A stretch of 64,000 nucleotides of DNA from Arcobacter arenosus (lineage in GTDB: Bacteria > Campylobacterota > Campylobacteria > Campylobacterales > Arcobacteraceae). Where the stretch lies: positions 1-64,000 of the forward strand of contig NZ_VANU01000003.1 of NCBI RefSeq assembly GCF_005771535.1, read 5' to 3'. The translations under genes were made by a program, and so were the position numbers. Each line of letters begins with the position of its first letter. Within the stretch, counting starts at the first letter, position 1. The notes below the pieces were generated by a model. That model searched no databases. It saw nothing but the letters and a program-made list of their open reading frames with translations, and was not told where the DNA came from. Positions 1-8,953 of this stretch are shown one piece after another.

Positions 1-1
1 A

Positions 2-121
2 GTTGACTGGATGCCTTTTGGTGGTGCTAAAACTTCTGGTTTAGGTCTTGGTGGTATTCCTGACTCTATGCACGAAATGCAAAACCAAAAGCTTATGGTT
101 ATCAAATCGCCTTCTTTATAA
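2..121 (+). CDS. Aldehyde dehydrogenase, C-terminal fragment (cut by window edge)
   Basis: Only the last 39 codons are present. They contain the motif FGGAKTSGLGLGG, which is the conserved C-terminal FGG.K.SG.G element of the NAD(P)-dependent aldehyde dehydrogenase superfamily, and end in an ordinary tail. The catalytic Cys and Glu lie outside the window, so substrate and subfamily cannot be decided; the tail resembles lactaldehyde or glyceraldehyde-3-phosphate-type members more than the AldB-type enzyme at 59544. A strong terminator follows immediately, so it is the last gene of its transcript. Confidence 0.8.
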   Translation, partial: VDWMPFGGAKTSGLGLGGIPDSMHEMQNQKLMVIKSPSL

Positions 122-158
122 TAAATAAGAGGTTTTAATCCTCTTATTTACACCTTTT
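122..158 (+). terminator. Intrinsic terminator after the aldehyde dehydrogenase
   Basis: An 11-bp perfect stem (122-132 with 140-150, core AAATAAGAGG/CCTCTTATTT) and a 7-nt loop are followed by CACC and a run of T at 154. The stem begins right after the stop codon. The rest of the gap up to 407 is very AT-rich and must hold the promoter of the next gene; no site stands out there. Confidence 0.85.
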
Positions 159-407
159 TTTTCCATCTCCTTGCTTGAGATTTTTCCAATAATAAACTAT
201 TGCCAAAAAATAATATTTAGAATAATTTAAAACTCTACAAATACCATAAAATAGCTATTTTATATACAATTTTATTTACACTAAATACCCATTTATCATT
301 ATAATTTTTAACATAAATATATCATAGTTAATAAACAAAGAGGAGGCGTTAGTTTTATATAACTATTAGTATTTAAAAATGAATAAAAATAAAAGGAGAT
401 TAAATAA

Positions 408-1436
408 ATGATAAATTTATTTAAGAGCGTTAAGAGAAACTTTTTGACAACTACAGTTGTTGCGTTATTAGGTATTATGACTTTAGTAGACACAGTAAGT
501 GCGGCTGATCATAATTGGAGATTTGGTAATTTATATGGTAGAGGTACTGCCTTTGGTGAAGTTTATAAAAATCTAGCTGATGGGATTGAAAAAAGAACTG
601 GTGGAAAAATTAAGGTTGATATGAGATTTGCTGGTGAGGGTGTAGGTCAAGCAGGTTTATTAGCGGCAACAAAATCTGGACTTATTACTATGGCAGCTCC
701 ATTTCAATCAATGCATGCTGGTGAGTTACCTGCAGGTGTAGTTGAAATTGGTTTACCAGGTGGTACTTCAGATACAGACGAACTATATAAACTTTTCCAT
801 GAAGATGGTTGGGATAAGATTCTTAAAAAAGCATACGGAGCACAAGGTTTAGTTTGGTTAGAACCTTATATTCAAACTCCTGTATATATTATCACAAAAA
901 AACCTATCAACTCAGTTGAAGATTTCAAAGGTTTAAAAATTAGAGCTCCAGGTGCATATGGTAAATTCTTAAGAAACTTAGGTGCTACTCCTGTTTCATT
1001 ATCTTGGGGTGAAATCTATACAAGTTTAGCAACTGGTGTTATTGATGGTTCAATTGGTAGTAACCTAATTGACCATAGAGATGGAAACCACGTAGAAGTT
1101 GCAAAATATATGTATAAATTACCATTAGCAGGAGCTCAGGTTTTACCAATTGTTGTTAATAAAAGTGCTTGGAATAAACTAACTCCCAAACTACAAGAAG
1201 CTGTTCATGCTGCAACAGTTGACCATGCAAAAGAGCAATTAGAAAAATCTAAAAAATGGGAAGCAGAAGCAGTTGCTCAAATGGAAGCAAAAGGTTTAAA
1301 ATGGTCTCCAGAACCATCTGCTGCTGATAAAAAAGCTTGGAAAGCTGCAGGGGCTAGTCTTTGGGATGAATACTCTTCTAAAGATAAATATTGTAAAGAA
1401 TTAATTGATGTGTTAAGAGCACAAGCTAGCAAATAA
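408..1436 (+). CDS. dctP: TRAP transporter solute-binding protein, DctP family
   Basis: This is a periplasmic receptor for a tripartite ATP-independent (TRAP) transporter, of the family that binds carboxylates and related organic anions. The 342-residue protein starts with a typical signal peptide (basic MINLFKSVKR, hydrophobic core, cleavage near VSA-AD at about 32). The mature part has DctP hallmarks: the FKGLKIRAPG segment near 180, which holds the conserved carboxylate-binding Arg region, and GVIDGSIG near 215. AGGAG lies 8 nt before the ATG. It is flanked by terminators on both sides, so it is transcribed alone, and no DctQ or DctM membrane genes occur in the window. The ligand cannot be read from sequence. 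The family call is firm; the specificity is open. Confidence 0.9.
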   Translation: MINLFKSVKRNFLTTTVVALLGIMTLVDTVSAADHNWRFGNLYGRGTAFGEVYKNLADGIEKRTGGKIKVDMRFAGEGVGQAGLLAATKSGLITMAAPFQSMHAGELPAGVVEIGLPGGTSDTDELYKLFHEDGWDKILKKAYGAQGLVWLEPYIQTPVYIITKKPINSVEDFKGLKIRAPGAYGKFLRNLGATPVSLSWGEIYTSLATGVIDGSIGSNLIDHRDGNHVEVAKYMYKLPLAGAQVLPIVVNKSAWNKLTPKLQEAVHAATVDHAKEQLEKSKKWEAEAVAQMEAKGLKWSPEPSAADKKAWKAAGASLWDEYSSKDKYCKELIDVLRAQASK

Positions 1437-1438
1437 AT

Positions 1439-1474
1439 TTAAGAGGGGAAATTCCTCTCTTAAAACCTTTTTTA
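1439..1474 (+). terminator. Intrinsic terminator after dctP
   Basis: TTAAGAGGGGA (1439-1449) pairs with TTCCTCTCTTAA-type sequence up to 1463, giving 11 pairs with one G-U and a very short loop. AAAACC and seven T follow. It sits 2 nt beyond the stop codon. Confidence 0.8.
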
Positions 1475-1571
1475 AAAACTCCATAAACAGCTATTTAAGC
1501 ACATTTACATCAACATTTTGGTATAAGCTTTTATTAACAATAAATACAAACTATAATAGGAACAATTCATT

Positions 1572-2741
1572 ATGAATTTACATGAATACCAAGCAAAAAA
1601 TCTTTATAGAAAATATGATATCCCTACAACAAAAGGAAAACTTCTTACACATCCATCTCAATTAGATGATATATTAAGAACCTTAGGTGGAGATAAATGG
1701 GTTATCAAAGCACAAGTTCACGCAGGTGGACGGGGAAAAGTTGGTGGAGTAAAATTAGTTGAATCAAAAATTGAAGCCAATGAAGAGGTTAGACATCTTC
1801 TAGGAAGTAGATTAGTTACTCACCAAACTGATGAGAAAGGACAACCTGTTAACTCAATTTATATAGAACAACCTTGTGATATTGTTGATGAGATATATTT
1901 AGCATTTACAGTTGATAGAACATCTCAAAGGATTATGATAATCACATCAGGTGAAGGTGGAATGGAGATTGAAGAAGTTGCAGAAAAATTTCCAGAAAAA
2001 ATTTTAAGAAACCCAATTAACCCTGTTGTTGGTATTATGCCAGCACAATGTAGACAAATTTGTGATGACTTAGGATTAGACAAAACTTTAAGTGCACAAA
2101 TGATTGATATTATGCAAAAAATCTATAAAATGTTTATAAAAAATGATTTATCACTTGTTGAAATTAATCCATTAGTTGTAACAAAACAAGGTCACATCTT
2201 ATGCCTTGATGGGAAAGTACAAATTGATAATTCAGCACTTTATAGACAGCCAAAGATGAATGAAATTAGAGATGAATCTCAAGAAAATGAACTAGAATTA
2301 AAAGCTGAAAAACTTGATTTAAATTATGTATCTTTAGATGGAAATATTGCTTGTATGGTAAATGGAGCAGGTCTAGCTATGGCAACTATGGATTTAATTA
2401 AAACCCATGGTGGAAATCCAGCAAACTTTTTAGATGTTGGGGGAAGCGTAAATGAAAAAAGGGTTATTGAAGCCTTTGAAATTATTCTTTCTGAAAAAAA
2501 TGTAAATGGTATTTTAGTAAATATTTTTGGTGGTATTGTAAGATGTGATATCATCGCTTCAGGTATTATTAGTGCTGCACAAAAAATGCAATTGGATATC
2601 CCAATTGTAGTAAGACTTGAAGGTACTAATGCAAGTGAAGGTTTAGAATTAATTAGAAACTCAGATGTAAAAGTTTTCGAAGAAGCAAATCTTGATAAAG
2701 CAGCACAAAAAATTATTGAACTATGTGGAGGGTCAAAATAA
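1572..2741 (+). CDS. sucC: Succinyl-CoA synthetase, beta subunit (ADP-forming)
   Basis: SucC forms, with SucD, the TCA-cycle enzyme converting succinyl-CoA, ADP and phosphate to succinate, CoA and ATP. The 389 residues match the usual length. The N-terminal ATP-grasp domain begins [11 protein letters not shown] and carries the nucleotide-binding segment [13 protein letters not shown]. The C-terminal ligase/CoA domain has the GGSVNE and [10 protein letters not shown] segments. A TATAAT at 1552-1557 with AGGA just before the start suggests a short leader. The stop codon overlaps the sucD start by one base. Succinate from the prp operon at 20504-26583 enters the same part of metabolism. Confidence 0.97.
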   Translation: MNLHEYQAKNLYRKYDIPTTKGKLLTHPSQLDDILRTLGGDKWVIKAQVHAGGRGKVGGVKLVESKIEANEEVRHLLGSRLVTHQTDEKGQPVNSIYIEQPCDIVDEIYLAFTVDRTSQRIMIITSGEGGMEIEEVAEKFPEKILRNPINPVVGIMPAQCRQICDDLGLDKTLSAQMIDIMQKIYKMFIKNDLSLVEINPLVVTKQGHILCLDGKVQIDNSALYRQPKMNEIRDESQENELELKAEKLDLNYVSLDGNIACMVNGAGLAMATMDLIKTHGGNPANFLDVGGSVNEKRVIEAFEIILSEKNVNGILVNIFGGIVRCDIIASGIISAAQKMQLDIPIVVRLEGTNASEGLELIRNSDVKVFEEANLDKAAQKIIELCGGSK

Positions 2742-3613
2742 TGGCTATTTTAATTGATAAAAACACAAAGGTATTAGTTCAAGGTTTAACTGGTGCACAA
2801 GCAAGTTTTCACACACAAAGAGCATTAGCATATGGAACAAGTGTTGTAAGTGGTGTAGTTCCTGGTAAGAGAGGTCAAAGACATTTAGACCTTCCAATAT
2901 ATAATACAGTTGAATGCGCAAAAAGATTAACAGGAGCAAATGCATCAATTATCTATGTTCCAGCTCCATTTTGTAAAGATGCAATTATTGAAGCAAGTGA
3001 AAATGGTATTGAAACAATTGTGTGTATTACAGAAGGTATTCCAACAATTGATATGCTTGATGTAAAAGCAGCTATTGATTTAAATGGTTCAACACTTATT
3101 GGTCCAAATTGCCCAGGGATTATCACTCCAGGTCAATGTAAAATGGGAATTATGCCAGAATCTATTCATATGCCAGGAAGTGTTGGTATTATCTCAAGGT
3201 CAGGTACTTTAACATATGAAGCAGTTAACCAATCGACACAAGCAGGATTTGGTCAAAGTACTTGTGTAGGAATTGGTGGAGATCCAGTTCCAGGAAGTGA
3301 CTTCATTGATATTTTAAGAAGATTTCAAGATGATGATGAAACTAAAGCAATTGTAATGATTGGAGAGATTGGTGGAGCTAAAGAGGAAGCTGCTGCTGAA
3401 TTTATAAAAGAATATGTAACAAAACCTGTTGTTTCTTATATCGCTGGAGTTACTGCCCCTAAGGGGAAAAGAATGGGACATGCAGGAGCTATTATTGATG
3501 GAGGAAAAGGAACTGCAGAAGAAAAATACCAAGCTTTAGATAGAGCTGGTGTTTGTACTGTTAAAACTATTACTCAAATTGGTGATGCATTAAAAGAGGT
3601 TCACCCAAAATAA
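2741..3613 (+). CDS. sucD: Succinyl-CoA synthetase, alpha subunit
   Basis: SucD carries the CoA-binding Rossmann domain (from [18 protein letters not shown]) and the phosphorylated histidine, seen in [11 protein letters not shown] near residue 245. The glycine-rich GPNCPGII segment is also present. I place the start at 2741 rather than at the in-frame ATG at 2723: this gives 290 residues, matching the family, and GGAGGG at 2727-2732 is then correctly spaced. The ATG shares one base with the sucC stop, so the two subunits are translationally coupled, as expected for an equimolar complex. Confidence 0.97.
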   Translation: MAILIDKNTKVLVQGLTGAQASFHTQRALAYGTSVVSGVVPGKRGQRHLDLPIYNTVECAKRLTGANASIIYVPAPFCKDAIIEASENGIETIVCITEGIPTIDMLDVKAAIDLNGSTLIGPNCPGIITPGQCKMGIMPESIHMPGSVGIISRSGTLTYEAVNQSTQAGFGQSTCVGIGGDPVPGSDFIDILRRFQDDDETKAIVMIGEIGGAKEEAAAEFIKEYVTKPVVSYIAGVTAPKGKRMGHAGAIIDGGKGTAEEKYQALDRAGVCTVKTITQIGDALKEVHPK

Positions 3614-3625
3614 ACCTAATTAAAG

Positions 3626-3645
3626 TAAGAGGATTACTCCTCTTA
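3626..3645. terminator. Convergent hairpin between sucD and the DsrE-like gene
   Basis: TAAGAGGA and TCCTCTTA form an 8-bp stem around a TTAC loop. It lies between two convergent stop codons, so it can end both transcripts, although the T tracts on either side are interrupted. Confidence 0.6.
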
Positions 3646-3650
3646 ATTTA

Positions 3651-4073
3651 TTAATAACTTAATGTTGCAAAATCATCATTTAAAAGTTGTGCTGCTACTT
3701 TTGGTGGTTTAGCTACAGTAATTCCTTCAAGTAATACTGAGTTATCTAAACCGGCATTAGGTAAAAATAGTGGACATACTTGAACATTAGCACCTTTTTT
3801 TATTAAACCTTGAAGTAACATTTTTGGACTTACATCTTTTGGTTTTAATTTAGGACTAGGAGCACCTTTAACAGCTAAATTACCAGCTTCTGAACATAAT
3901 GTAACGTTAACCATTTTCTTTTGTTTTAATGTCATAGTTGACAAAACCATTGCCATTAATTGAGTTTGAGCGTCAGCAGCAGTAAGAACTACATTTAGTC
4001 CTTTTTTTTCACTAGCCATTGCACCAGTTGTTAATAAAGCTGAAATAGCAGCGATAGAAAGTAATTTTTTCAT
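3651..4073 (-). CDS. DsrE/DsrF-like periplasmic protein
   Basis: A 140-residue protein with a clear signal peptide (MKKLLSIAAISALLTTGAMA, cleavage near 20). The mature part resembles the DsrE/F-like sulfur-carrier fold: an N-terminal strand LNVVLTA, helix AQTQLMAMVLSTM, and the segment GANVQVCPLFLPNAG, where the Cys occupies the position of the conserved DsrE cysteine. A second Cys lies in VTLCSEAG. Such exported proteins are common in Campylobacterota, usually without a known role; a part in periplasmic sulfur or thiol chemistry is inference. It is monocistronic, with AGGA-type spacing lost in an AT-rich leader (GGAGAAAAT before ATG). Confidence 0.6.
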   Translation of the reverse strand: MKKLLSIAAISALLTTGAMASEKKGLNVVLTAADAQTQLMAMVLSTMTLKQKKMVNVTLCSEAGNLAVKGAPSPKLKPKDVSPKMLLQGLIKKGANVQVCPLFLPNAGLDNSVLLEGITVAKPPKVAAQLLNDDFATLSY

Positions 4074-4221
4074 ATTTTCTCCAAAATATTAGTTTGGATT
4101 AATTTTCATGCTAGCTGATTATAATAGATTGTACTTAAATAAATTATAAATTACTTTTTTAATTAAACTATGTGATATTAAAACTAAAGTAAAATTACCA
4201 AATTTAAACCCGTAGGAAAAT

Positions 4222-4956
4222 ATGCAACTAACTCAAAAACAATTAAATGATTTTCAGAAAAATGGCTTTTTAGTCCTTAAAAATTTTGCATCCCATGAAT
4301 TATGTGATGAAATTACAAAAAAAGCAAAAGAACACCTAGAAAAAAAAATTGCCCCAATAGAATCAGAACAAGAGTACTTAAATTTTAACGATAATAAAAT
4401 TACAATTAGAAGATTAAGACAAGTTTATGATAGAGAAGATATTTTTAAAGAATGGATGACCTACAAAAAAATAAGACCTATTTTAAAACAGCTTTTAAAT
4501 GATGATGTAGTTTTAACTTTGGCTCACCATAACTCAATTATGACAAAACTTCCCAAAGAGAGTACTAGAACTTATTGGCATCAAGATAGAAGATACTGGA
4601 GTTTTGAAAATGATAACTTAGTATCAGTTTGGCTATCCCTTGGTGATGAATTTTTGGATAATGGATTATTAGAGTTTATTCCAGGAAGTCATAAAATGAA
4701 TTTTGACTCAAATAGATTTGATGAAAATTCAAACTTTTTAGATGAAAACAATGAAAATATAAAACTAATAAAAAATAAAGTTTCAACACCCCTAAAAAAA
4801 GGTGATGTGGTTTTATTTCATTGTAAAACTTTACACCACGCAAATAAAAACAATACAGAAAATGCAAAAATCTCTTTCGTATACACAGTAAGAGGAAAAA
4901 AAAATAAACCACTTTTAAACACAAGAAGTGATTTCAAGGAAATAGAACTTGACTAA
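4222..4956 (+). CDS. Phytanoyl-CoA dioxygenase (PhyH) family protein
   Basis: A 244-residue Fe(II)/2-oxoglutarate-dependent oxygenase of the PhyH family. The iron-binding HxD is seen as WHQD (H120, D122), the distal His lies in KTLHHANKN (H205 or H206), and R224 in YTVRG fits the 2-oxoglutarate contact. The N-terminus LNDFQKNGFLVLKNF is typical of the family. The substrate is unknown; bacterial members hydroxylate small molecules, lipids or amino acids. The last 8 bp overlap the TTG start of tex, so the two genes are cotranscribed, an unusual partnership with no obvious metabolic logic. Confidence 0.8.
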   Translation: MQLTQKQLNDFQKNGFLVLKNFASHELCDEITKKAKEHLEKKIAPIESEQEYLNFNDNKITIRRLRQVYDREDIFKEWMTYKKIRPILKQLLNDDVVLTLAHHNSIMTKLPKESTRTYWHQDRRYWSFENDNLVSVWLSLGDEFLDNGLLEFIPGSHKMNFDSNRFDENSNFLDENNENIKLIKNKVSTPLKKGDVVLFHCKTLHHANKNNTENAKISFVYTVRGKKNKPLLNTRSDFKEIELD

Positions 4957-7054
4957 AAATTTAATTTCACTATTAGAAGAGAAAACTGCTCTGTCTACAA
5001 AAGTTATAAATAATATAATTAAACTACTTGATGAGGGTTGTACGATACCTTTTATAGCAAGATATAGAAAAGAATATACAAATGGTGCAACAGATGTTGA
5101 GCTTAGAATTTTTGAAGAAACATACAACTATTTTCAAAAATTTTTATCAAGAAAAGAAGAGATTGAAAACCTACTAAAAGAAAAAAATTTCTTAAATGAA
5201 AAGGTTTTAAAAAACCTAAATGAAGCTAAAACACTACAAGCTTTAGAAGATATTTATACTCCTTTTAAAGATAAAAAATCTTCAAGAACATCTGATGCTA
5301 TAGAAAAAGGCTTAGAACCTCTTGCAAATATTATCCAATGTATGAAATACTCAATTGATGATGTGGAATATAAAGCCAAATCTTTTTTAAATAAAGAAGT
5401 AAAAAGTATAAATGAAGCAATAGATGGTGCCAAGGATATTATTGCTCAAAGATATGCTGATGATTTTAAATCAAAAGAGATTATTAGAACCCTAATTGCT
5501 AATTGGGGAAGTATTGAAATAAAAGAGGGAAAGCAGTTTGACAAAAATGGACTTTACACCGCTTTTGCAAATACTACAGAAAAATTAAAATATATAAAAT
5601 CACATAGAGCCTTAGCAATTTTAAGAGCTGTAAATGAAAAACAATTATCAATCAAAATAGAGATTGATGAAAAACATATTTTAGAAAATATCAAAAAATA
5701 CAAAATCCCCTCACAGGCTAACACTTCAAAGAGTATAGTATTTGAAGCATATAAAGATGGATTAAAAAGACTTTTACTTCCAAGTTTAAAAAGAGAAGCC
5801 CTAGCAAATCTAAAAGAAAAAGCAAGCAATGAAGCAATAGAACTTTTTGGTAAAAACTTAAAAGAGTTACTCCTAACTGCACCATTAGTTAATCATGTAA
5901 TCTTAGGTATGGACCCAGGATATAAAACTGGTTGTAAATTAGCAGTTATAGATAAAAATGGAAATTTCTTAGATAGTGCAGTTATTTATCCTACAAAACC
6001 CAAAGAGGATATAATAAATTCATCTAAAACCATTCTAAACCTGATAAAAAAATATAAAATCACTTCAATTGCCATTGGAAATGGAACAGCATCAAGGGAA
6101 ACTGCAACATTTATAGATGAGCTAATCAAAAAAGAAAATCTTGATATAAACTATGCAATTGTTAGTGAAATAGGTGCAAGTGTTTATTCTGCTTCAAAAA
6201 TTGCACAAGAAGAATACCCAAATCTTGATGTTACTATTAGAGGGGCTATATCTATTGCAGGACGTCTTAGAGACCCAATGGCAACACTTGTAAAAATAGA
6301 CCCTAAATCGCTTGGGATTGGACAATACCAACATGATGTAAACCAAAAAGAATTAGCACAAAAACTTGAAAATATCACAATTGACCTTGTAAATAAAGTA
6401 GGTGTTGATTTAAATTCTGCCTCATATAAACTTCTTTCATTTGTTTCAGGTATTAGTGAAAAACTGGCAAAAAATATTGTTGAACATAGAACTAAAATCA
6501 ATAAATTTGTTTCTAAAGAGCAACTACTTGAAGTAAAAGGAATTGGAGCAAAAGCATATGAACAAGCTGTTGGCTTTTTAAGAATAAAAGAAGGGAAATC
6601 AATACTTGACAATACAGGAATCCACCCTGAAGATTTCTCCTTAACATCAAACCTGCAAAAAAACTACAAGATAGAAGAGATAAAAGATTTTGAAAAAGTA
6701 TCAATAGAATTGAATACAACACCTCTAAAACTAAAAGATATCATAGCTGAACTATTAAAGCCTGGATATGATGTAAGGGTTGAGTTTAATCAAGTGAAAT
6801 TTTCAAAGGATATTTTAAATATTGAAGATTTAAAAGAGGGTTTTACTTTAAGTGGTATTGTAAGAAACATAACTGACTTTGGAGCTTTTGTGGATGTGGG
6901 ATTAAAAAATGACGCCCTACTTCATATTTCACAAATATCAAATAAAAGAATTTCACACCCAAGTGAGGTTTTAAGTATCAATCAAAATTTAGAAAATATT
7001 AAAGTACTAAGTGTTGATTTAGAGAAACAAAGAGTTGGGTTAACATTAAAATAA
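4949..7054 (+). CDS. tex: Tex family S1 RNA-binding transcription accessory protein
   Basis: Tex is a conserved cytoplasmic nucleic-acid-binding protein linked to transcription and RNA metabolism. The 701 residues show the family layout: N-terminal HTH-like part with TIPFIARYRKE near 33, a YqgF/RNase H-like domain around 320-460 beginning ILGMDPGYKTGCKLAV, helix-hairpin-helix motifs (LLEVKGIGAKAYEQAVGFLRI near 525-545), and a C-terminal S1 domain (GIVRNITDFGAFVDVG near 630-645). The start is TTG at 4949, supported by AAGGA at 4936-4940 and by the N-terminal position of the first conserved block. It overlaps the upstream PhyH gene by 8 bp. A terminator stem includes its last codons. Confidence 0.95.
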   Translation: MTKNLISLLEEKTALSTKVINNIIKLLDEGCTIPFIARYRKEYTNGATDVELRIFEETYNYFQKFLSRKEEIENLLKEKNFLNEKVLKNLNEAKTLQALEDIYTPFKDKKSSRTSDAIEKGLEPLANIIQCMKYSIDDVEYKAKSFLNKEVKSINEAIDGAKDIIAQRYADDFKSKEIIRTLIANWGSIEIKEGKQFDKNGLYTAFANTTEKLKYIKSHRALAILRAVNEKQLSIKIEIDEKHILENIKKYKIPSQANTSKSIVFEAYKDGLKRLLLPSLKREALANLKEKASNEAIELFGKNLKELLLTAPLVNHVILGMDPGYKTGCKLAVIDKNGNFLDSAVIYPTKPKEDIINSSKTILNLIKKYKITSIAIGNGTASRETATFIDELIKKENLDINYAIVSEIGASVYSASKIAQEEYPNLDVTIRGAISIAGRLRDPMATLVKIDPKSLGIGQYQHDVNQKELAQKLENITIDLVNKVGVDLNSASYKLLSFVSGISEKLAKNIVEHRTKINKFVSKEQLLEVKGIGAKAYEQAVGFLRIKEGKSILDNTGIHPEDFSLTSNLQKNYKIEEIKDFEKVSIELNTTPLKLKDIIAELLKPGYDVRVEFNQVKFSKDILNIEDLKEGFTLSGIVRNITDFGAFVDVGLKNDALLHISQISNKRISHPSEVLSINQNLENIKVLSVDLEKQRVGLTLK

Positions 7055-7077
7055 CTAAGAATGTTAACCTTCTTTTT
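7038..7077 (+). terminator. Terminator whose stem contains the end of tex
   Basis: GGTTAACATT (7038-7047) pairs perfectly with AATGTTAACC (7060-7069); the 12-nt loop contains the tex stop codon. TTCTTTTTACTT follows. Translating ribosomes would disrupt the left arm until termination. Confidence 0.75.
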
Positions 7078-7450
7078 ACTTACTTTCAAAAATTGATGGG
7101 CTAAATTTAAGTAAGATTACCCTAAAAAATATTAGAATAGCTATAACTGCTAATATAATAAAAATCTTTTTTGAATCAAACGTATCGTTTACAATTAGCA
7201 TTATATCTCTAATAAAAAATATGATTGTTGAATCAATCATCAATCTCATTCTAATTCTATTTTCATCACTAAACATAAATTCAATTAGCATCCTAACTAA
7301 TTCTAAAATAATTATAAATTCTAGTAAAGCAACTGCAAGTTCTGAGAACTTGTCAATTTCATCCAGGTTTTTAACATTTAAAAATAAAACTAATGTAATT
7401 AAAAACTTTACAGTAGGTACAAGATTTTTCATTCTGAAAATTTCATTCAA
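7076..7450 (-). CDS. PsiE-like small integral membrane protein
   Basis: 124 residues with about four hydrophobic segments (roughly 11-25, 38-60, 72-88, 95-113) and the PsiE-type features LVRMLIEFM and R(M)RLMIDSTIIFFIRDIM. PsiE proteins are named for phosphate-starvation induction in E. coli; their function is not known. The start is taken as TTG at 7450 because AAGGA is well placed before it, while the in-frame ATG at 7432 has no ribosome site. It converges on tex with only 21 bp between stops. Confidence 0.6.
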   Translation of the reverse strand: MNEIFRMKNLVPTVKFLITLVLFLNVKNLDEIDKFSELAVALLEFIIILELVRMLIEFMFSDENRIRMRLMIDSTIIFFIRDIMLIVNDTFDSKKIFIILAVIAILIFFRVILLKFSPSIFESK

Positions 7451-7595
7451 AAATTATCCTTAATTTTTTTGCGAATTATAATTCATTAAATAAAGTTTTA
7501 CTCTTAAAAAATACTTAAATCTTAGAAGTTTTGATTTTTAAAATTTTGTAATGTAAATATACTAGAATAATTGATAGAAAAAATGTTAGTTGAAT

Positions 7596-7623
7596 AAAAA
7601 CTAGAAGAGTCCTTCTAGTTTTT
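7596..7623 (-). terminator. Terminator overlapping the ridA stop codon
   Basis: CTAGAAG (7601-7607) and CTTCTAG (7612-7618), extended by five A-T pairs on the outside, form a 12-bp stem with a 4-nt loop. The ridA stop codon (7615-7617) lies inside the stem. The minus-strand product ends in a T run. Confidence 0.75.
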
Positions 7624-7998
7624 AAATGCAATTGCATCAACTTCAACTAAAACATTTTTAGGTAAAGTTTTAACTGCTACAGTTGCTCTTGCTGGTGCTG
7701 TTTCACCATCAAAATATTGAGCATATACTTCATTGAAAGCTGCAAAGTTATCCATATCAGATAAATAACAAGTTGTTTTTAAAACATTCTCAAAAGAGCT
7801 TCCACCCTCTTCTAAAACAGCTTTTAAATTTTCCATAACCTGTTTTGTTTGAACTTTAATATCACCCTCAACTAATTCCATTGTTTCAGCAATTAACGGA
7901 ATCTGACCAGATAAAAATAATAAGTCTCCAAAAGAAGTTCCTTGATTATATGGACCAATTGCAGATGGTGCTTTTGATGTTGATATAATTTTTTTCAT
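7615..7998 (-). CDS. ridA: RidA family reactive imine deaminase
   Basis: RidA hydrolyses 2-aminoacrylate and related enamines/imines released by PLP enzymes, protecting other PLP enzymes. The 127-residue length is typical. Visible hallmarks are APSAIGPYNQG at 10-20, LFLSGQIPL, and the substrate-binding Arg in APARATVAV (R104), followed by the C-terminal VEVDAIA. AAGGAAAC precedes the ATG. It is followed 15 bp upstream in the genome by the sensor kinase fragment on the same strand, so the two may be read together. Confidence 0.93.
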   Translation of the reverse strand: MKKIISTSKAPSAIGPYNQGTSFGDLLFLSGQIPLIAETMELVEGDIKVQTKQVMENLKAVLEEGGSSFENVLKTTCYLSDMDNFAAFNEVYAQYFDGETAPARATVAVKTLPKNVLVEVDAIAFKN

Positions 7999-8013
7999 TT
8001 GTTTCCTTTAAAA

Positions 8014-8709
8014 TTAAATTACATAATCAATATTAAGTGGTAATTCTATAAAAAACTTAGCTCCATGCTCAGTATTTTCCACAAAAAGTTTTCCACCTAA
8101 TTTGTTAACTACAATATCATAACTAGAATATAATCCTATACCTGTACTATATTCATAATCTTTTGTTGTAAAATATGAATCAAAGATTTTATCTATGATT
8201 TTTTCATCTACCCCTCCAGCATTATCTTCTATTGTAATTTGCAGAGAATACTCTTTTTTTATTAACTCATACTTAATCCACTTATCTTTGATTTTATTTT
8301 CCAATAAGGCATCTTTTGCATTTGTTAAAATTGAGATAAGAACTTGTAGTAATTCCCCTAAAATCAATCTAAAAGGAATTTTTTCTTTTTCAACAAAACC
8401 TTCAATAATTTTAATATTATGTAAAGAGAAAGATGATTCAATTAAGCTAATTGCCATTTTTAATCTATCTTGAATAATAATCTCTTTTTTCTTATTTGTA
8501 AACTCTATATAATCTCTAAATTCGTCTATAGTTTTTGAAAGGTATACTGAATTTTCAAGAATTGATTCTGAATAATTTAAAAAATCTTTATCATTTAAAA
8601 CACCCATCTCTTTTTTTAATTTCATACCACTTGCAGCAGTAGAAATCACACATAAAGGTTTTCTCCATTGGTGGGCAATATTACCAATCAATTCTCCCAT
8701 TTGAGACAT
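8014..8709 (-). CDS. Sensor histidine kinase, kinase core only; no normal start codon for the full frame
   Basis: The frame encodes a complete kinase core of the type common in Arcobacter. The phospho-acceptor helix reads GNIAHQWRKPL, the N box ISILTNAKDALLENK, the G1 box EDNAGGV and the G2 box STGIGLYSS. The first ATG (8709) lies at the very start of the dimerisation helix and has no good ribosome site. The reading frame stays open upstream to 8871 and encodes a plausible coiled coil (heptads of E, K, L, I, Q), but contains no ATG, GTG or TTG. AGGGAG stands 6 nt before an in-frame ATC at 8845-8847. So this is either an N-terminally truncated remnant or a gene with a rare start. There is no response regulator beside it and no membrane or sensory domain. 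Confidence 0.6.
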   Translation of the reverse strand: MSQMGELIGNIAHQWRKPLCVISTAASGMKLKKEMGVLNDKDFLNYSESILENSVYLSKTIDEFRDYIEFTNKKKEIIIQDRLKMAISLIESSFSLHNIKIIEGFVEKEKIPFRLILGELLQVLISILTNAKDALLENKIKDKWIKYELIKKEYSLQITIEDNAGGVDEKIIDKIFDSYFTTKDYEYSTGIGLYSSYDIVVNKLGGKLFVENTEHGAKFFIELPLNIDYVI

Positions 8710-8953
8710 TTTAATTTGCTCAAAAATCTTTTTTTCTTTTTGAGAATTTTGTTGTTTTATTTGATTTATTTCAGCTTTAAGATCTTTTATTATTAATTCT
8801 AATTTCTTATTTTCTGTTTCTAACTCGTATAATTTATCGTTTAAGATATTAAGCTCCCTCGTTTTGTCGCGTTAGAATATTATTATATATATTAATTTTT
8901 AAGTCCTTATTAAAATTAATTTATTTATTAAAGGGATTTATTAAAATTACTTA

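Noticed and set aside
247-264. AAAATAGCTATTTT palindrome upstream of dctP
   Set aside because: Short and wholly A/T apart from the centre; expected by chance in this composition and not placed at a visible promoter.
2723-2740. Upstream ATG for sucD adding six residues
   Set aside because: It precedes the ribosome site GGAGGG, whereas ATG 2741 has correct spacing and gives the usual family length.
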